Notes under the pieces: generated by a model | Told to the model about the DNA's origin: nothing | The model's input: only the letters and a program-made list of their open reading frames with translations | Database searches by the model: none | Origin: Bryoerythrophyllum caledonicum | Taxonomy: Eukaryota > Streptophyta > Bryopsida > Pottiales > Pottiaceae | Assembly (NCBI GenBank): GCA_963971425.1 | Contig: OZ020524.1 | Coordinates: forward strand, 14,139,845-14,203,844 | Length of the DNA stretch: 64,000 nucleotides | Reading direction: 5' to 3' | Position numbers and translations under genes: made by a program | Part shown: positions 45,644-56,420 of the stretch, piece by piece | How the letters are laid out: the number at the start of each line of letters is the position of its first letter | How positions within the stretch are numbered: position 1 is the first letter of the stretch

Positions 45644-48600
45644 CTAAGGGGGGTCTTGCCTATCAGGAAGGACTTGGTTGTTTTCGATTTTGCGTTTATG
45701 CAGTAAAATAGACATGGCATGTTGAATAGCGATGGTGTTGATATTTTTAAAGGTAGTTTTAATTGTATCAATGGGTATCTTGAAGGTATCTTCGAGAGTT
45801 TTCATAGATGGGATAAAGGTGGTGGCACGAGCGCCGAATGTGATAACAATAAGGGGGTCCACATTCCAGCCGAGGGCAATGATGTCGTCTATGAGGGGTT
45901 GGTATTTATCTATTTTGTTTTGTATTGTTTCCGGGGAGAATCTATCGTTGCAATATGTAAATTCGATGAATTGAATGGTGTAGTCTTGGTTGATGTTCTC
46001 GGGTGGTGGGTCGTTGTATGGTAAACCTTTGACACAAAGAATGTCCGGTTTGAGCCTAGGGTTGCAATGACATCTTTGGGTCATACATGAGCATGGAAGT
46101 AGCCATGGGGGGACCGTGTTTTCTTGTGGATTGCTATTAAAAGTGTCGGCGTTCATAAGTATAAAACATCTCGAATTATTGTAGGAGGTGATTAATTTTC
46201 GGACTTCCCATACCGCTTTGTTATGTCTTTTAACAATTAGGGAGTGTATGTGGTGGTTTTGGCATTTGAGTAGCACATGAAGCCATGTGTCGGGGTCCGT
46301 TGAGGGGCATATGGGGCATGTTATGGATGGGAATCTTTCTATTCCAAAGAAGAGTTGTTTGCGAGCGTTTCCCATGTACTGACCCATACGGAATTTGATG
46401 AGGCACGTTATTTGTGAGTCTGAGATGATGGGATTTTTCCAAAAGTTTGTAGAGAGTTCATTGTCTATGTCGTTATTGTTAGTCCATTTTTCTATGTTAG
46501 GAATATTTTCTGAGATTGTATCCAGGTTGTTGTAGAGGTCTTGTTTTTTGAGATATTTGCCCAAAAATCTAATTGGGCCTTTGTCGGGGGTATCTTCTTT
46601 GGAAGGCCAATCTTTCTTTTGAAAGTAGTATGGGGTGGCATGAGCATGTTCGTGAGGGTCTTTGGCGTTTTTGTGTGTTTTTTCTCGGCCTTCTTTTGCA
46701 AGTTTGTCTGCTTGTTCGTTGCCATCAATGTTGGCATGGGCTCTGACTTTGTGAAGGGTTGTGATTTGTGTACGTTTTTGTAACATTTGTACCATTGATG
46801 TTAGTATGGTTTGGTCGGGATGACTGTTGTGAAGGGTTGGGTGTGTTATTTGAGTGTTTAGTAGGTAGAGTGCATTTATACAATCGGTGAATATATGTGC
46901 AGGTTCATTTTTGTATTTTGTTGTGATGATTTGTAGTGTTTTGTGAATGGCCATGAGTTCTGCTCTGAGGATATTTTGTAGTCCATGGAGTCTTTTGGCT
47001 AGTTTAATTTCTTTGGTAGAATTATATATGCCATAGCCAGCTTTTTCTCTTCGCCAAGAGCCCGGGCTAATTTGTTCCGGTGGTTTAAAGGAGCCGTCGG
47101 TGTAATAACTGTATGCGGGGTTAAATTTTGGTGTGGTATGAGTTGGGTAGTCTGGGAGAGGGGGAGGTATGACGGAGTAGTTTAATGTGTTGTTGTCATA
47201 GTTTAATTTTGACCATTTTTTACTTTTGTTTACGGGGGTTTGTATGGGTGTTGGTGGGGCCGGTTTTGTGTATGGTCGTTGTATGTCTAGATTGTCTGTT
47301 ATGGAGGTAAGTTCCGCAAGTTGTTCTAGGGAGCCCAGGTTTTGATTTTGATGATGGACGCATAGAATTTGTAATGTAGATGGCTCTATTCGGGGTTTTT
47401 TTAGCTCGGGTGGGATATTAGGTTCTTCGTATGGTATTGTGTCTGCTTCGAATAATGCAATGATGTGGGAATCTGGGAATGGGTTTGAATGTTGGTTGTT
47501 GTTTTGGTACCAATTATTGTTCGGTGTGACGATGATTGTTTTTGTGTTATTTGGATCGTGTTTGGCGGCAAGTCTAGCCCAATGTATGGCTTGTTCTATG
47601 TCTTTCTCGTTGTGGGGGTGAACTATTCCATTTCCGATCCATTTGTGTTCAAAGGCCTTGCCTAGGGATCCAAATATTTTGTCTCTTTCGTACGGTGAGT
47701 AAAATTTATTTAGTTTGGTAGGACATGTGATCGGGGAGGAAAAGTATGAGTGTTCGATGTTAAAGGATGATATTAGTGAGTCTAAAATGGGGGTGGGTAT
47801 TGTGTATTGCGCATTTTTGAGGGGGTCAGTTTTTGGTATTCGATATTTATATCTTTGGTAAAGCCATATTAGTTCGGTTTCAAAGGGTTGGATTGTTGGT
47901 TCAATGTTTGTGGGGGTTTGTAATTTTGTATGATATTGGTTCCATAACCATTGGAGCCGGGGAATGGGTATGGTGTGTAAATGTCGGCCGTTTTCTTCGT
48001 ATAGATGTGCTTGATTGTTATCTATTTGAATTGTGTTTGAGGATGTAAGGATATCATTTTCGGGGTTGCATTCTGTTGTGTAGATGTTTAAGAGTGGGAT
48101 AATTATGGGTGGCGTTACGGACCTTGAGTCTGAGGATTGTTCTTGTGGATGGTGGGCAAGGATGATATCTGAGTATATTTTGTTTTGGATCTTTTGGTAG
48201 TATTGTTTTAATTTTTCAGTGTTATGTGTGGAGGTATTGGTGTCATGCCGTGGAAAATGGTCTCTTTGGGGGAGCCATTTATTGTATGTATTATCATTGT
48301 GTTGCCATTGGCATAGATATTTTGTGTAGGTATTTTGTATGTTATTTGTGTCTGTGTGTTGGATATGTTTATGGTTTATGATATTATTAATGGGGTATGT
48401 GGTAGGGTTTTTGGGGATGTATGTTGGGGGGCGGGGGTGGTATGTATGTGGAGGGTTAGGGGGATTGGTTGGTGTGAGAATATTTCTTGGAATGATGTTA
48501 TTGTTGAGGGTGATGAATGGATCTTTAAGTGTATGAGAGTATGGGTGTATGTTGCAAGGAGTATGACATATAGTGGGGCATGTTATGTGGCAAAATAGTT

Positions 48601-49870
48601 GTTTAGCAACACTTAGGGCACTCTTTATTAGTTTAGATGGGGTGAAGTGGTAGGTTTTGAAGTCCTCATTGTTCATGATGTGTGTACCGTTAGGTAAGGT
48701 AATTTGGTTTAGTTCAAAAATATTTTTTGAGAGGAATTTTTGTAGAAGCTTTTGGGAGAGTTGGGCATTGAGTGTGTTATGATTTAATGTTTCTTGGCGC
48801 CATAGTATTTCTAGTCTTGTAGGATTAGTGAGGAAGTTCGGGAGCGTACTTTTAAGGTGGGCTTTAGCTATATGTTTTAATAAGAAGAATGTTCGTGTTA
48901 TTAGTGATCTTATGTAGTCACTTTTTTTAATTCTCGGTATGTTTTCAGCGCCACCATATTGGGCAAGGACATAGTGAGTTAATCCATTATATATTTTCCC
49001 AAGTCTTCCTTTATCGTTTAGAGCATTTTGCAGTTGTTCGCCTATACATCGGAGGTATGCGTTTTTGAGGGAGAAAGCTTCAAGTCCAAATAGGTTATGC
49101 GGTAGTTGGGTTATTGCGTTTGACATACATTTTGGTAATCCGCATATGGTTTTTTGTATGGCTATTATTTTTTTATCAAGTTTTTTGATAGCTGGCATAG
49201 AGTATGGTACACCGTAGAAACTGTATGCCACACCTGGGCGTAGTACGGTATCAACCATTTTTATTTTTTGTTTCATGGTGGCTGGGCATGTTGTTAGTTC
49301 TTTGCATTGTTTGATGAGTTTTGTCGTTGTGGTGTGGATTTGGATTTTCCATTTTAGTGAGGGAACAAGGTTTGTGCCTAAGTATATGTATGGTTCATTT
49401 TGGTGTAGTATGGGGATCGATTGATTGCAGTAATTGATGTTCGAGGCTTGTATTAGGGTTTTGAAAGTGGTAGGATTCAATTTGGATTTGTTTGGGCAAC
49501 CGGAAGCGGCACATTTTGGGACACCTACGTCCATACCGGCCCATTTACAATACCTATCAATTTTGTTTAGTTGTATTTGGATTGATTTGATTTTGTTAGT
49601 TATGGTGGCTAGGTCATCCGCGTATGCGGCAGAGTTTATTATGATCTGTGATGTGCCAAAAGTGTATCCGTAATTTCCTCTTTCTAGCCATCTGAGTAGT
49701 GGTTCTAGAAATATGATGAATGGGTATGGGCTGAGAGTATCCCCTTGTATGGTTCCTCTTTAAATGGGTATAGGTTTTGTTTTCCCAAAGTGTTCGCCGG
49801 TATAACATGTAGATGATTGAGAATAGATGTTTCCAACAAGTGTAGTTGCATCTTTTGGGTAACTGTGAGC
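45644..49870 (-). pseudogene. LINE ORF2, RT palm-thumb to C-terminus
   Basis: The order on the minus strand is RGTIQGDTLSP and AYADDLATIT (RT catalytic block, 49870-49600, one stop upstream of RGTIQ), YLGTNLVPSLKW thumb, a long middle region including HWARLAAKHDPNNTKTIIV (a possible methylase-like fold, weak), RNase H (YYTDGSFKPP, LRAELMAI, FTDCINAL, RAHANIDGNEQAD; about 47105-46690), a CCHC-type knuckle (CPICPSTDPDTWLHVLLKC), and KPDILCVKG ... IEFTYCNDRF ... KIDKYQPL, resembling a PD-(D/E)XK nuclease. The ORF from 49534 is open for 1296 codons. The RT finger region is absent. Confidence 0.85.
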
Positions 49871-50655
49871 CGCAAAAACGGCTCACGGTGATGAATGGAC
49901 CTCACGTCGGGTCCATTAAGGCTAATGAGTGGTGAAAATGGGTTATCCCATGGACTAGCTCGTGGTTTTTTGATTAAAATGACCAAGTGGCCTTTCCCCT
50001 CACTAAAAGAGGAGCCATTTATGGGCAATCGCGGAATTTATGTAGTTAGCCAAAAAGGAAGAAAAAAAAAGGGAATAAACCAGAAAAGAAAAGCAAAGAG
50101 AGAAGGGAAAAAAGACAAAAGAAAATTAGAAAATAATTAAAATGAGTAGTGGTGGAGAAGAATTTACCTCCTATCGAGTTGTAGACCGTATTCGGTCACG
50201 ATGAAGAAATCACGAAACCAAAAAAATGGGAGAAGAAGAAGGAGGATGGTGAGGAGAAAAGAAAAAAGAATGGGGCGTTAAAAGCCCTTAAAAAAAAATA
50301 GTCTAAAGGGTCCAAAAAGAAGTGGAAAAAAATCCTCATCAATCACTTATTAAATTAGGAATTCCCCCAAGCAAGGGAAATTTAAGCTAGGTAGAGTTAG
50401 ATTTTTTTTGCATCCTTGAATTTAGCTTAATAGCTCACTTATTGAGATCATGCACACACATGTGGCATGGAGTCAAAGTTTAGATTTAGATATTCCTTGG
50501 TTAGTGGGACACCCACTTGTGTTAAATGCAAGGGTGGCTAGTGATTTATTAGCTTTTAGATACTAGTTGTTTAGTGTGACCATTAATGTGGCCACCCAAA
50601 ATGGCGGCTGTGAACGACGAATAGAACGACCTTGGGAACAAAGAAGGGAGCGAGG
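49864..50655. other. Unclassified insertion replacing the RT N-terminal region of the LINE
   Basis: The block is non-coding and unlike the K/N/T-rich LINE. It starts TGTGAGCCGCAAAAACGGCT, is A-rich in the middle (50030-50330), and shows AAATGGCGGCTGTGAACG near its end. It sits between the endonuclease and the RT catalytic block, where about 250 codons of RT fingers are expected but missing. It could be an LTR fragment; no duplication is seen at its edges. Confidence 0.5.
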
Positions 50656-50664
50656 GCCTTGGGG

Positions 50665-52773
50665 TTACCCCCTTGGAGGGCGCTCATTCGAAGTGTCATT
50701 GTTTGTATTTATAGGGGTACGGCTAATTAATATGTTATTTGGTATGTGAAGTTGTATAGGTGAGTGGTCCGAGTTAAGAATAATGTCTTTATTTGTTGTA
50801 GAAGTGTATTGTGTATTATTGTTTGTATTTATATAGAAGCCGTCTATTAGGCTCCAATCACTATAGTTATAGCCGCCTTGTCTAGAGTATTGTGTATCAG
50901 TATTTATGTAGGTGAAGTTTAGGTTTTCTGTGAAGTGGCGCCATTGGTAATCTGTGGTCTGAGGCGGGGTGTTATGATTTCCATTTTGTCTACCAATTAA
51001 TGCTATGTCTCTGTTGAAGTCTCCACATAGCATATAAGTGTGATTGGGGTAAATATTTATTTGAGATGTAATAGTGTTTTGTATGTCCCTAATAAATCTA
51101 ATATCTTCGGGGTGAGATGGCATATACATGTGAAAGATCAACCATGATTGTAGTGGTTGATTAGCAATTCTAATTATTTGGAGGTAGGGAGATATGTCCA
51201 TTGGGGTAGGGATTTTTTTGATGTTGCCCGGGAAAGCGTATTTTTTGTGTATTAGTGTGAGGAGGCCACGGCGGCCTGGTGTGTATGGTCTACGTTGTTG
51301 GATGCATCTTGTTAGTGCATGTGTGTTATTAAAAATTAGTTTGTAGTCTTGGAATATGTTTTGTATGTATTTTGTAGATTTTGTGGCGGATAATTTTGTT
51401 TCTTGTATAGTTATAAGGGCCGGTGGTATGTCTGTCTGTGTGATTAAAGCTTGTAGGCTAGGGAGAGCGGTGTTTAGAGATGAAGCATTCCATGTAATTA
51501 TACTTGTATTTTCGTTGTTTGTACTAATGTTTTGGTTTTGTGGTGGAAGGTAGAAGGGTGGGGGGGGTGGGTGTGTATATTCCGGTATGGGGTCAAAGCA
51601 TTTTAGTGACTCATTAATTAGATTGTTAGGAAGGTAAGGAAATTTTTGTTTTATTATGTCACTGGAAGGAGGAATGGTTTGACGATGTAGAAATTTGTAT
51701 AATTCTGTATGTATTGAGTTCCCGTGATTTATAATACTTTGATTTTCTTCAAGAAATTTTGTATATGGGTGGGGGTTATGTATATGTCTTTCGGGTGGAT
51801 TTTGTAAGTTTGATAAGGTCCGTAGTAGTGTGTTAGTCCATGTAATAATATTTAGGTTTTGTGGATTTAAAAGATTGTTACATTCGTCTATGTTTGGGTG
51901 GGTCGTAGTTATTAGGGCATAAAAAATGTGTGTTAATGGATACGTATTTTTTTGTCGTATGTATAGGGCAATATTTGGGTGTGTAGTGTTGTATAGTTGA
52001 TGTAATATATGTGTGGTTTTTAAAAGAGGTGCAAATGTTTGAGCGATATGTTTGTATTCCGGTTGTAGTTTTATGGTATTTGGTATAAAGTATAGTTTGG
52101 CATTTTTCTTGTGTGTTGAGGGGTGTCTTTTTAACACATATGGCATAGGCCCTGGATTGGTTTCTATGTCTCCGCTTAGTAGTATTAGGGTTTTATAGTG
52201 TATAGGTTTAATGTGTTGTTTTTGGTTCTTTGCTTTGTGCGTATTTTTTGGAGTTTTAATTATTTTGTTTTTATTGTGTGTTTGTGTTTTAGTGTTTTTT
52301 TCCATATTTATGTAGTTAGTTGTGTGGGTGGTAGTTTTGTGTGTCAATGTATTTGTGTGTGTGTATATATATTTTTTACATAAATTTTTGTAGGTTTTGT
52401 ATGTATTGTATTTGTATATCTGGGCGGTGGTTTTTGGGTTTTTTGTTTTTGTATTTGTGTGGTTATTTGTATAAGGGTGTATTTGTTCTTTTTCTTGTAT
52501 TTGTATTTTTGTATTTGTGTCTGCTTTTGTATATAATCGGGTTTTATGTATGTGGGTTTTTTGTGTTGATACATATGTGTTTTTTGGTTGTTTTTGGAGT
52601 TTTGTGTATTGAATTTTTGCTTTTGTATTCCATGTGTGTATTTGGGTGTAATATTTGTTTTGGATATACTGTATCGTATAGTTTTTGTATTTTTTGAGGT
52701 TTTTGTATTGAGTATAGTATATTGTAAAGTATTTTGTTTTTGTATAGAAACTGTTTTGGATAAAATACGACAT
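50665..52773 (-). CDS. LINE ORF2, N-terminal low-complexity leader, 2A-like motif and APE endonuclease
   Basis: 702 codons. Residues 1-195 are extremely rich in Lys, Asn, Thr, Tyr and Gln. LILLSGDIETNPGP (about residues 195-208; DNA near 52147-52190) is a canonical D-x-E-x-N-P-G-P ribosome-skipping motif. The APE-type endonuclease domain follows: SIITWNASSLN, ITIQETKL, MLCGDFNRDI, NSDHSPIQL. In families with 2A, such as CR1-like LINEs and trypanosome L1Tc, the motif separates an N-terminal leader from the enzyme during translation. The frame stops at 50665, where the foreign block begins, so the natural fusion to RT is lost in this copy. Confidence 0.85.
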   Translation of the reverse strand: MSYFIQNSFYTKTKYFTIYYTQYKNLKKYKNYTIQYIQNKYYTQIHTWNTKAKIQYTKLQKQPKNTYVSTQKTHIHKTRLYTKADTNTKIQIQEKEQIHPYTNNHTNTKTKNPKTTAQIYKYNTYKTYKNLCKKYIYTHTNTLTHKTTTHTTNYINMEKNTKTQTHNKNKIIKTPKNTHKAKNQKQHIKPIHYKTLILLSGDIETNPGPMPYVLKRHPSTHKKNAKLYFIPNTIKLQPEYKHIAQTFAPLLKTTHILHQLYNTTHPNIALYIRQKNTYPLTHIFYALITTTHPNIDECNNLLNPQNLNIITWTNTLLRTLSNLQNPPERHIHNPHPYTKFLEENQSIINHGNSIHTELYKFLHRQTIPPSSDIIKQKFPYLPNNLINESLKCFDPIPEYTHPPPPPFYLPPQNQNISTNNENTSIITWNASSLNTALPSLQALITQTDIPPALITIQETKLSATKSTKYIQNIFQDYKLIFNNTHALTRCIQQRRPYTPGRRGLLTLIHKKYAFPGNIKKIPTPMDISPYLQIIRIANQPLQSWLIFHMYMPSHPEDIRFIRDIQNTITSQINIYPNHTYMLCGDFNRDIALIGRQNGNHNTPPQTTDYQWRHFTENLNFTYINTDTQYSRQGGYNYSDWSLIDGFYINTNNNTQYTSTTNKDIILNSDHSPIQLHIPNNILISRTPINTNNDTSNERPPRG

Positions 52774-52946
52774 GTAGTTTTTGGTTTTTGTATAATAGTT
52801 GTATTTAGTATATTGTCTAATACATTTGTTTTTGTGCGAGTTTTCTACTAGTATTCTACTAAGTGTAGAGTAGGCTATTCTATCTTGTATACTATGTATA
52901 TAGTATAATGTCTTAAAGTAGATAGTTGCCTTGTGGTCTTGTATTT

Positions 52947-54581
52947 CTACATGTTTGGCGGTTCTTTGTCTTCAAGAGATAAGTTCTTCTTCCCCGTAAT
53001 GGCGGACATGCTTTTGAGTACCCCAAGTAGAGCATCTTGGAGGTTCTCCATTTCTCCTTTGAGCTCGTTGTGCATTTTGTTGGTGTACTCCCTAGTTTCT
53101 CTCCTAATCTTCTTGTTGTTCTCCTCCAAAATCTCCACCATGTCTTTTTTGGTGAGAGTTTCGTTCTTGTCTTGCATCTTGAAGGTGGAGATGGTATTGA
53201 CAATTGCCATGTTAATATCATCAAAGCCAAAACTTTTGACTTGTTCTTCGGTGGGGCGGTTGACTCCTTCTAGACTCCGCCGGTGTGGAGCAAAGTCTAC
53301 ATAGTTACCATTCATGACAAAGGTTTTGTGCACAAAAGTCCTATATACGATAGGGTTAGAACAAAGTACATTTGCATTTCCATTGTGATAATTAGCCTCT
53401 TCTTTGTGAAAATAAATATTCCTCACATTGGCTCCTCCCATTATTTTGTAGATTTCATGTGAAGTGTGCATAACATCAAGATGGATAGGAAGAGGTGAAA
53501 GAGTAAGGGTTAGAGCTTCTTTCCTTGCTTTGGATTCCACCACACCATTAGACCCTTTGGTCTCTCCCACTTGTCTTGCTTGTATCACCTCGTCACCCAC
53601 GGTGATGTGATGTGCGAGTATCTTCTTTGTTTGAAGAGGGGTTGTAGAGATGATAAATGCGTGGGCATCGCCATGGCCCTTTTGCACGCCGTAGACTTCA
53701 TAGTCATGCCCCCGATGAAAGCTACTGTCAAGGATTTCCTTGAAGAGAGTTTGGGCTGAGAAATCCATTAGACTATCACTTTTGACCTTCACGGAAAGAT
53801 TAGTACCTTTTGCAATCCCAAGGTAGGATTTGCATACTTTGCCAACAACAACTCCATCATCAATGTCAAGGATAAATGGTCTAATGCCTTTTATGAGCAT
53901 CAAACCATCCAATTCGGGTTTGAGTAGATGCATTTTAAGGTTTCCAGCCCATACTCCTTTAGTCCCTCCATGTTTAATACTCAAGCATTGGATGACAAGA
54001 GGGTCCACCAAGTTTTTTCCCAGAGCAATATCCATCTTTTTAAGTCTAGCAAGGGTCATCTTCTTAACTTCATCATGCATGATTGGGTTTTTGGGGAGCT
54101 CAAAGTGGATAGCCACATGGTAGCTAAATGACAAGCCAGAACTCTCTTGGGTTTTGATATCAAAAGGAATTTGTGTTAAGTTGTAGTGTTGCCCATCTAT
54201 CCCTTTTCTAGTCATGGGGTAAAGGTTTTGTGGGATTCTAGGAAATGCTACTCTTGCATTACATACCTCTTCCGCTTCTTCCTTCTTCATGCCTCTAGCC
54301 ATCATGTCCAGTGTCGTTTCACCACTATAGAGCTCTTCATCTCCGTTCTCCACTGCCAAAGCCTCCATTGCCTGAAACCCCAACCAAAATTTGAACTTGG
54401 TTAGTTCAGGCATTTGTATAGACTTACCTTTTTCCTTTGTGGATGCTTTGCTCTTCTTGCTGGTGCTGGTTACTTCTTCTCTTCTCCTGGTTGCCTTTGA
54501 GCTTTGGGCTTTGATGGGGCTCTGTTCAGGTGATTCTACCTCCATGTCCATGTTCAGGGTCCTCTTTGTGCTCTCTGTCAT
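52947..54581 (-). CDS. LINE ORF1 protein
   Basis: About 544 codons from MTESTKRT (an in-frame upstream Met exists at 54632). N-terminal basic Ser/Lys-rich part, then a globular region without a domain I recognise (FKFWLGFQAMEALAVENGDE ... LSIKHGGTKGVWAGNLKMHL), and a C-terminal coiled coil (LTKKDMVEILEENNKKIRRE). It lies directly upstream of ORF2 on the same strand with a 173-bp spacer, the position of a LINE ORF1. ORF1 proteins of other LINEs bind RNA and assemble the RNP; that role is inferred here. The frame is fully open. Confidence 0.75.
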   Translation of the reverse strand: MTESTKRTLNMDMEVESPEQSPIKAQSSKATRRREEVTSTSKKSKASTKEKGKSIQMPELTKFKFWLGFQAMEALAVENGDEELYSGETTLDMMARGMKKEEAEEVCNARVAFPRIPQNLYPMTRKGIDGQHYNLTQIPFDIKTQESSGLSFSYHVAIHFELPKNPIMHDEVKKMTLARLKKMDIALGKNLVDPLVIQCLSIKHGGTKGVWAGNLKMHLLKPELDGLMLIKGIRPFILDIDDGVVVGKVCKSYLGIAKGTNLSVKVKSDSLMDFSAQTLFKEILDSSFHRGHDYEVYGVQKGHGDAHAFIISTTPLQTKKILAHHITVGDEVIQARQVGETKGSNGVVESKARKEALTLTLSPLPIHLDVMHTSHEIYKIMGGANVRNIYFHKEEANYHNGNANVLCSNPIVYRTFVHKTFVMNGNYVDFAPHRRSLEGVNRPTEEQVKSFGFDDINMAIVNTISTFKMQDKNETLTKKDMVEILEENNKKIRRETREYTNKMHNELKGEMENLQDALLGVLKSMSAITGKKNLSLEDKEPPNM

Positions 54582-55344
54582 GTCCACTGATTCTAGGAGG
54601 TGAGTTCTACAATGAGGGCTAAAGCAACACAAGCACGGTGGTTTTTCACAGTAAACGTAGAGAGGGTTAGAGTATACAGCACGAGGCCTTATCCTGATGT
54701 GCTTTCGATCCGGTTGTGTTTCTTCCGTTGTCTCTGGCCACCGGCTGGGTCCCCTCCTTTGTTTCTTCGTTTCTCCTTCTCTTTGCTCGATAGCTGGTTT
54801 GTATCCCTTCTTGGCACTCCTTTGGTGCGGAGTCTAGTTGGCGACAGTGTGCGTGGGCCAAAGGGGCGTCGGGGTGGGGCGTTTTGAGGGTGTTTCGATG
54901 AGGTTGGGCGTTGGCGAGGAGGGCGTCGTTGACGCTCTTCTGAGCGACATATCGCTAGCAACGTTGCGGCAGTCGTCTTCTCCAAGTCGCGGCAGGTTCA
55001 ATATCAGCCGGACAGGTGTATTGCGGGGGGGGTGTCTTCTTCGGTGATGTATATTGTTGCTCTTCGGGTGCTGGGCGTTTCTTCGGGTTTTGCTGCTTCT
55101 CTCGTTCTTGTCGTTGTGGCGTCTTGCTTCTCTTGAGTTGAGCTCAGTCTTGGCTTCTGTTCGGTGGAATGCTGTAGGGAGCTCTACTCTGCCGAGGACA
55201 TCCAGTAACGAGATCGGCCTGGCGCGGAGGAGGGTTCTACGTCTTTGAGGTGTGGCCCTGCTCTTCGGATGATGGACGTTTCTTCTGATTGTGTCGCTTC
55301 TCCCCGAGTGCTGGACGTGTCTTCTGGTTGTTCCGCTCCTCTCC

Positions 55345-55535
55345 GGATACTGGTCGTTTCTCCTGGTGGCGCTGTTCCTCCCGTACTTGTCTTTAGGGTT
55401 CCTCTCCGGGTACTGGTCGTTTCTCCTGGTTGCGCTGTTCCTCCCGTACTTGTCTTTAGGGTTCCTCTCCAGGTACTGGTCGTTTTTCCTGGTTGCGCTG
55501 TTCCTCCCGTACTTGTCTTTAGGGTTGACAATTGT
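55345..55535. repeat. 63-bp tandem repeat in LINE leader
   Basis: Three nearly identical 63-bp units (TGTCTTTAGGGTTCCTCTCC ... GCGCTGTTCCTCCCGTACT), preceded by diverged units. Confidence 0.85.
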
Positions 55536-55919
55536 TCGGTGGGAGTGGAGTGCGACAGGGGGCTCCAATTTGCGGAAGTGGAGTGCGGTGGGAGGTTCCA
55601 GACTTCGTCTTTCCTGAATGCAGAAACGGCAATAGCAGTGCTTCCGCTTCTGCTTGTGAGAAAGCTTTACAATGATTTTTTGGTGAATGGTTTTTGTTAT
55701 GTGCTGAATGTGTAGTTCGATTGTGTGCATTGAGGTGTTTAAACAAGACGTAATATGAGAAAATACATGAGGGTGGGAAAGAAGGGCAAGCCTGTGTGTG
55801 TTGTCGTGGCAATTGATGACGAATCTGCAACCTTCTTGTTGATGCGTTTTGTAAGTTGATAGGCGTCTCTTCAGTTGTTGACCTTTGTTGGATCTGCTTC
55901 GCTTTTTCTTGTGAACTGT

Positions 55920-56420
55920 AGGTGTTAGTATATTTTGTGGTACTAACTGAAACTGGATCTAGTGTACTAGTATTGTAATATAACGATGATCTCACAGGGT
56001 TTCTTGACTCCAGATAGGCGCTTCTACCTTGCAGCAGATCTGGATCTACGTTAAAACTCAACTTTGGACTGTGTGCAATTCTATCAAGTGTACTAGAGCT
56101 ATGATGCAACAGTGATCGCTCAGTATTTTTTGTTTGTGTTTTTAGGTGAGTGCAGCTTCTATGTGGTAGATCTGGCTCTAAACTTAATCTAGATTCCGGG
56201 CTGTGTGTAATTCGATCCGGTGTGCTAGAGCTGTAATATGGCGATAAGCACTTATGGTTTATTGACTGTGATTTCAGGTGGGTGTTGCTGCCTTGTAGCA
56301 GATCTGATTCTAATCTGAAACTAGACTTAGGACTGTGTGCACAGTGTGTACTGGTTTTACTAGATCTTGGTGTACGCTCTTGTATAATAATCTCAAGGTT
56401 TCTAGTAGGTTGATAAATAA
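55920..56420. repeat. About 132-bp tandem repeat in LINE leader
   Basis: Three to four diverged units, each with a GCAGATCTGG-type phrase, AAACTxGACTTxGGACTGTGTG and CTAGAGCTxTxATA. The remainder of the leader, 56421-57040, holds no recognised feature. Confidence 0.75.

Noticed and set aside
45719-46024. Plus-strand frames across 45.7-52.9 kb
   Set aside because: Antisense shadows of the LINE open frames.
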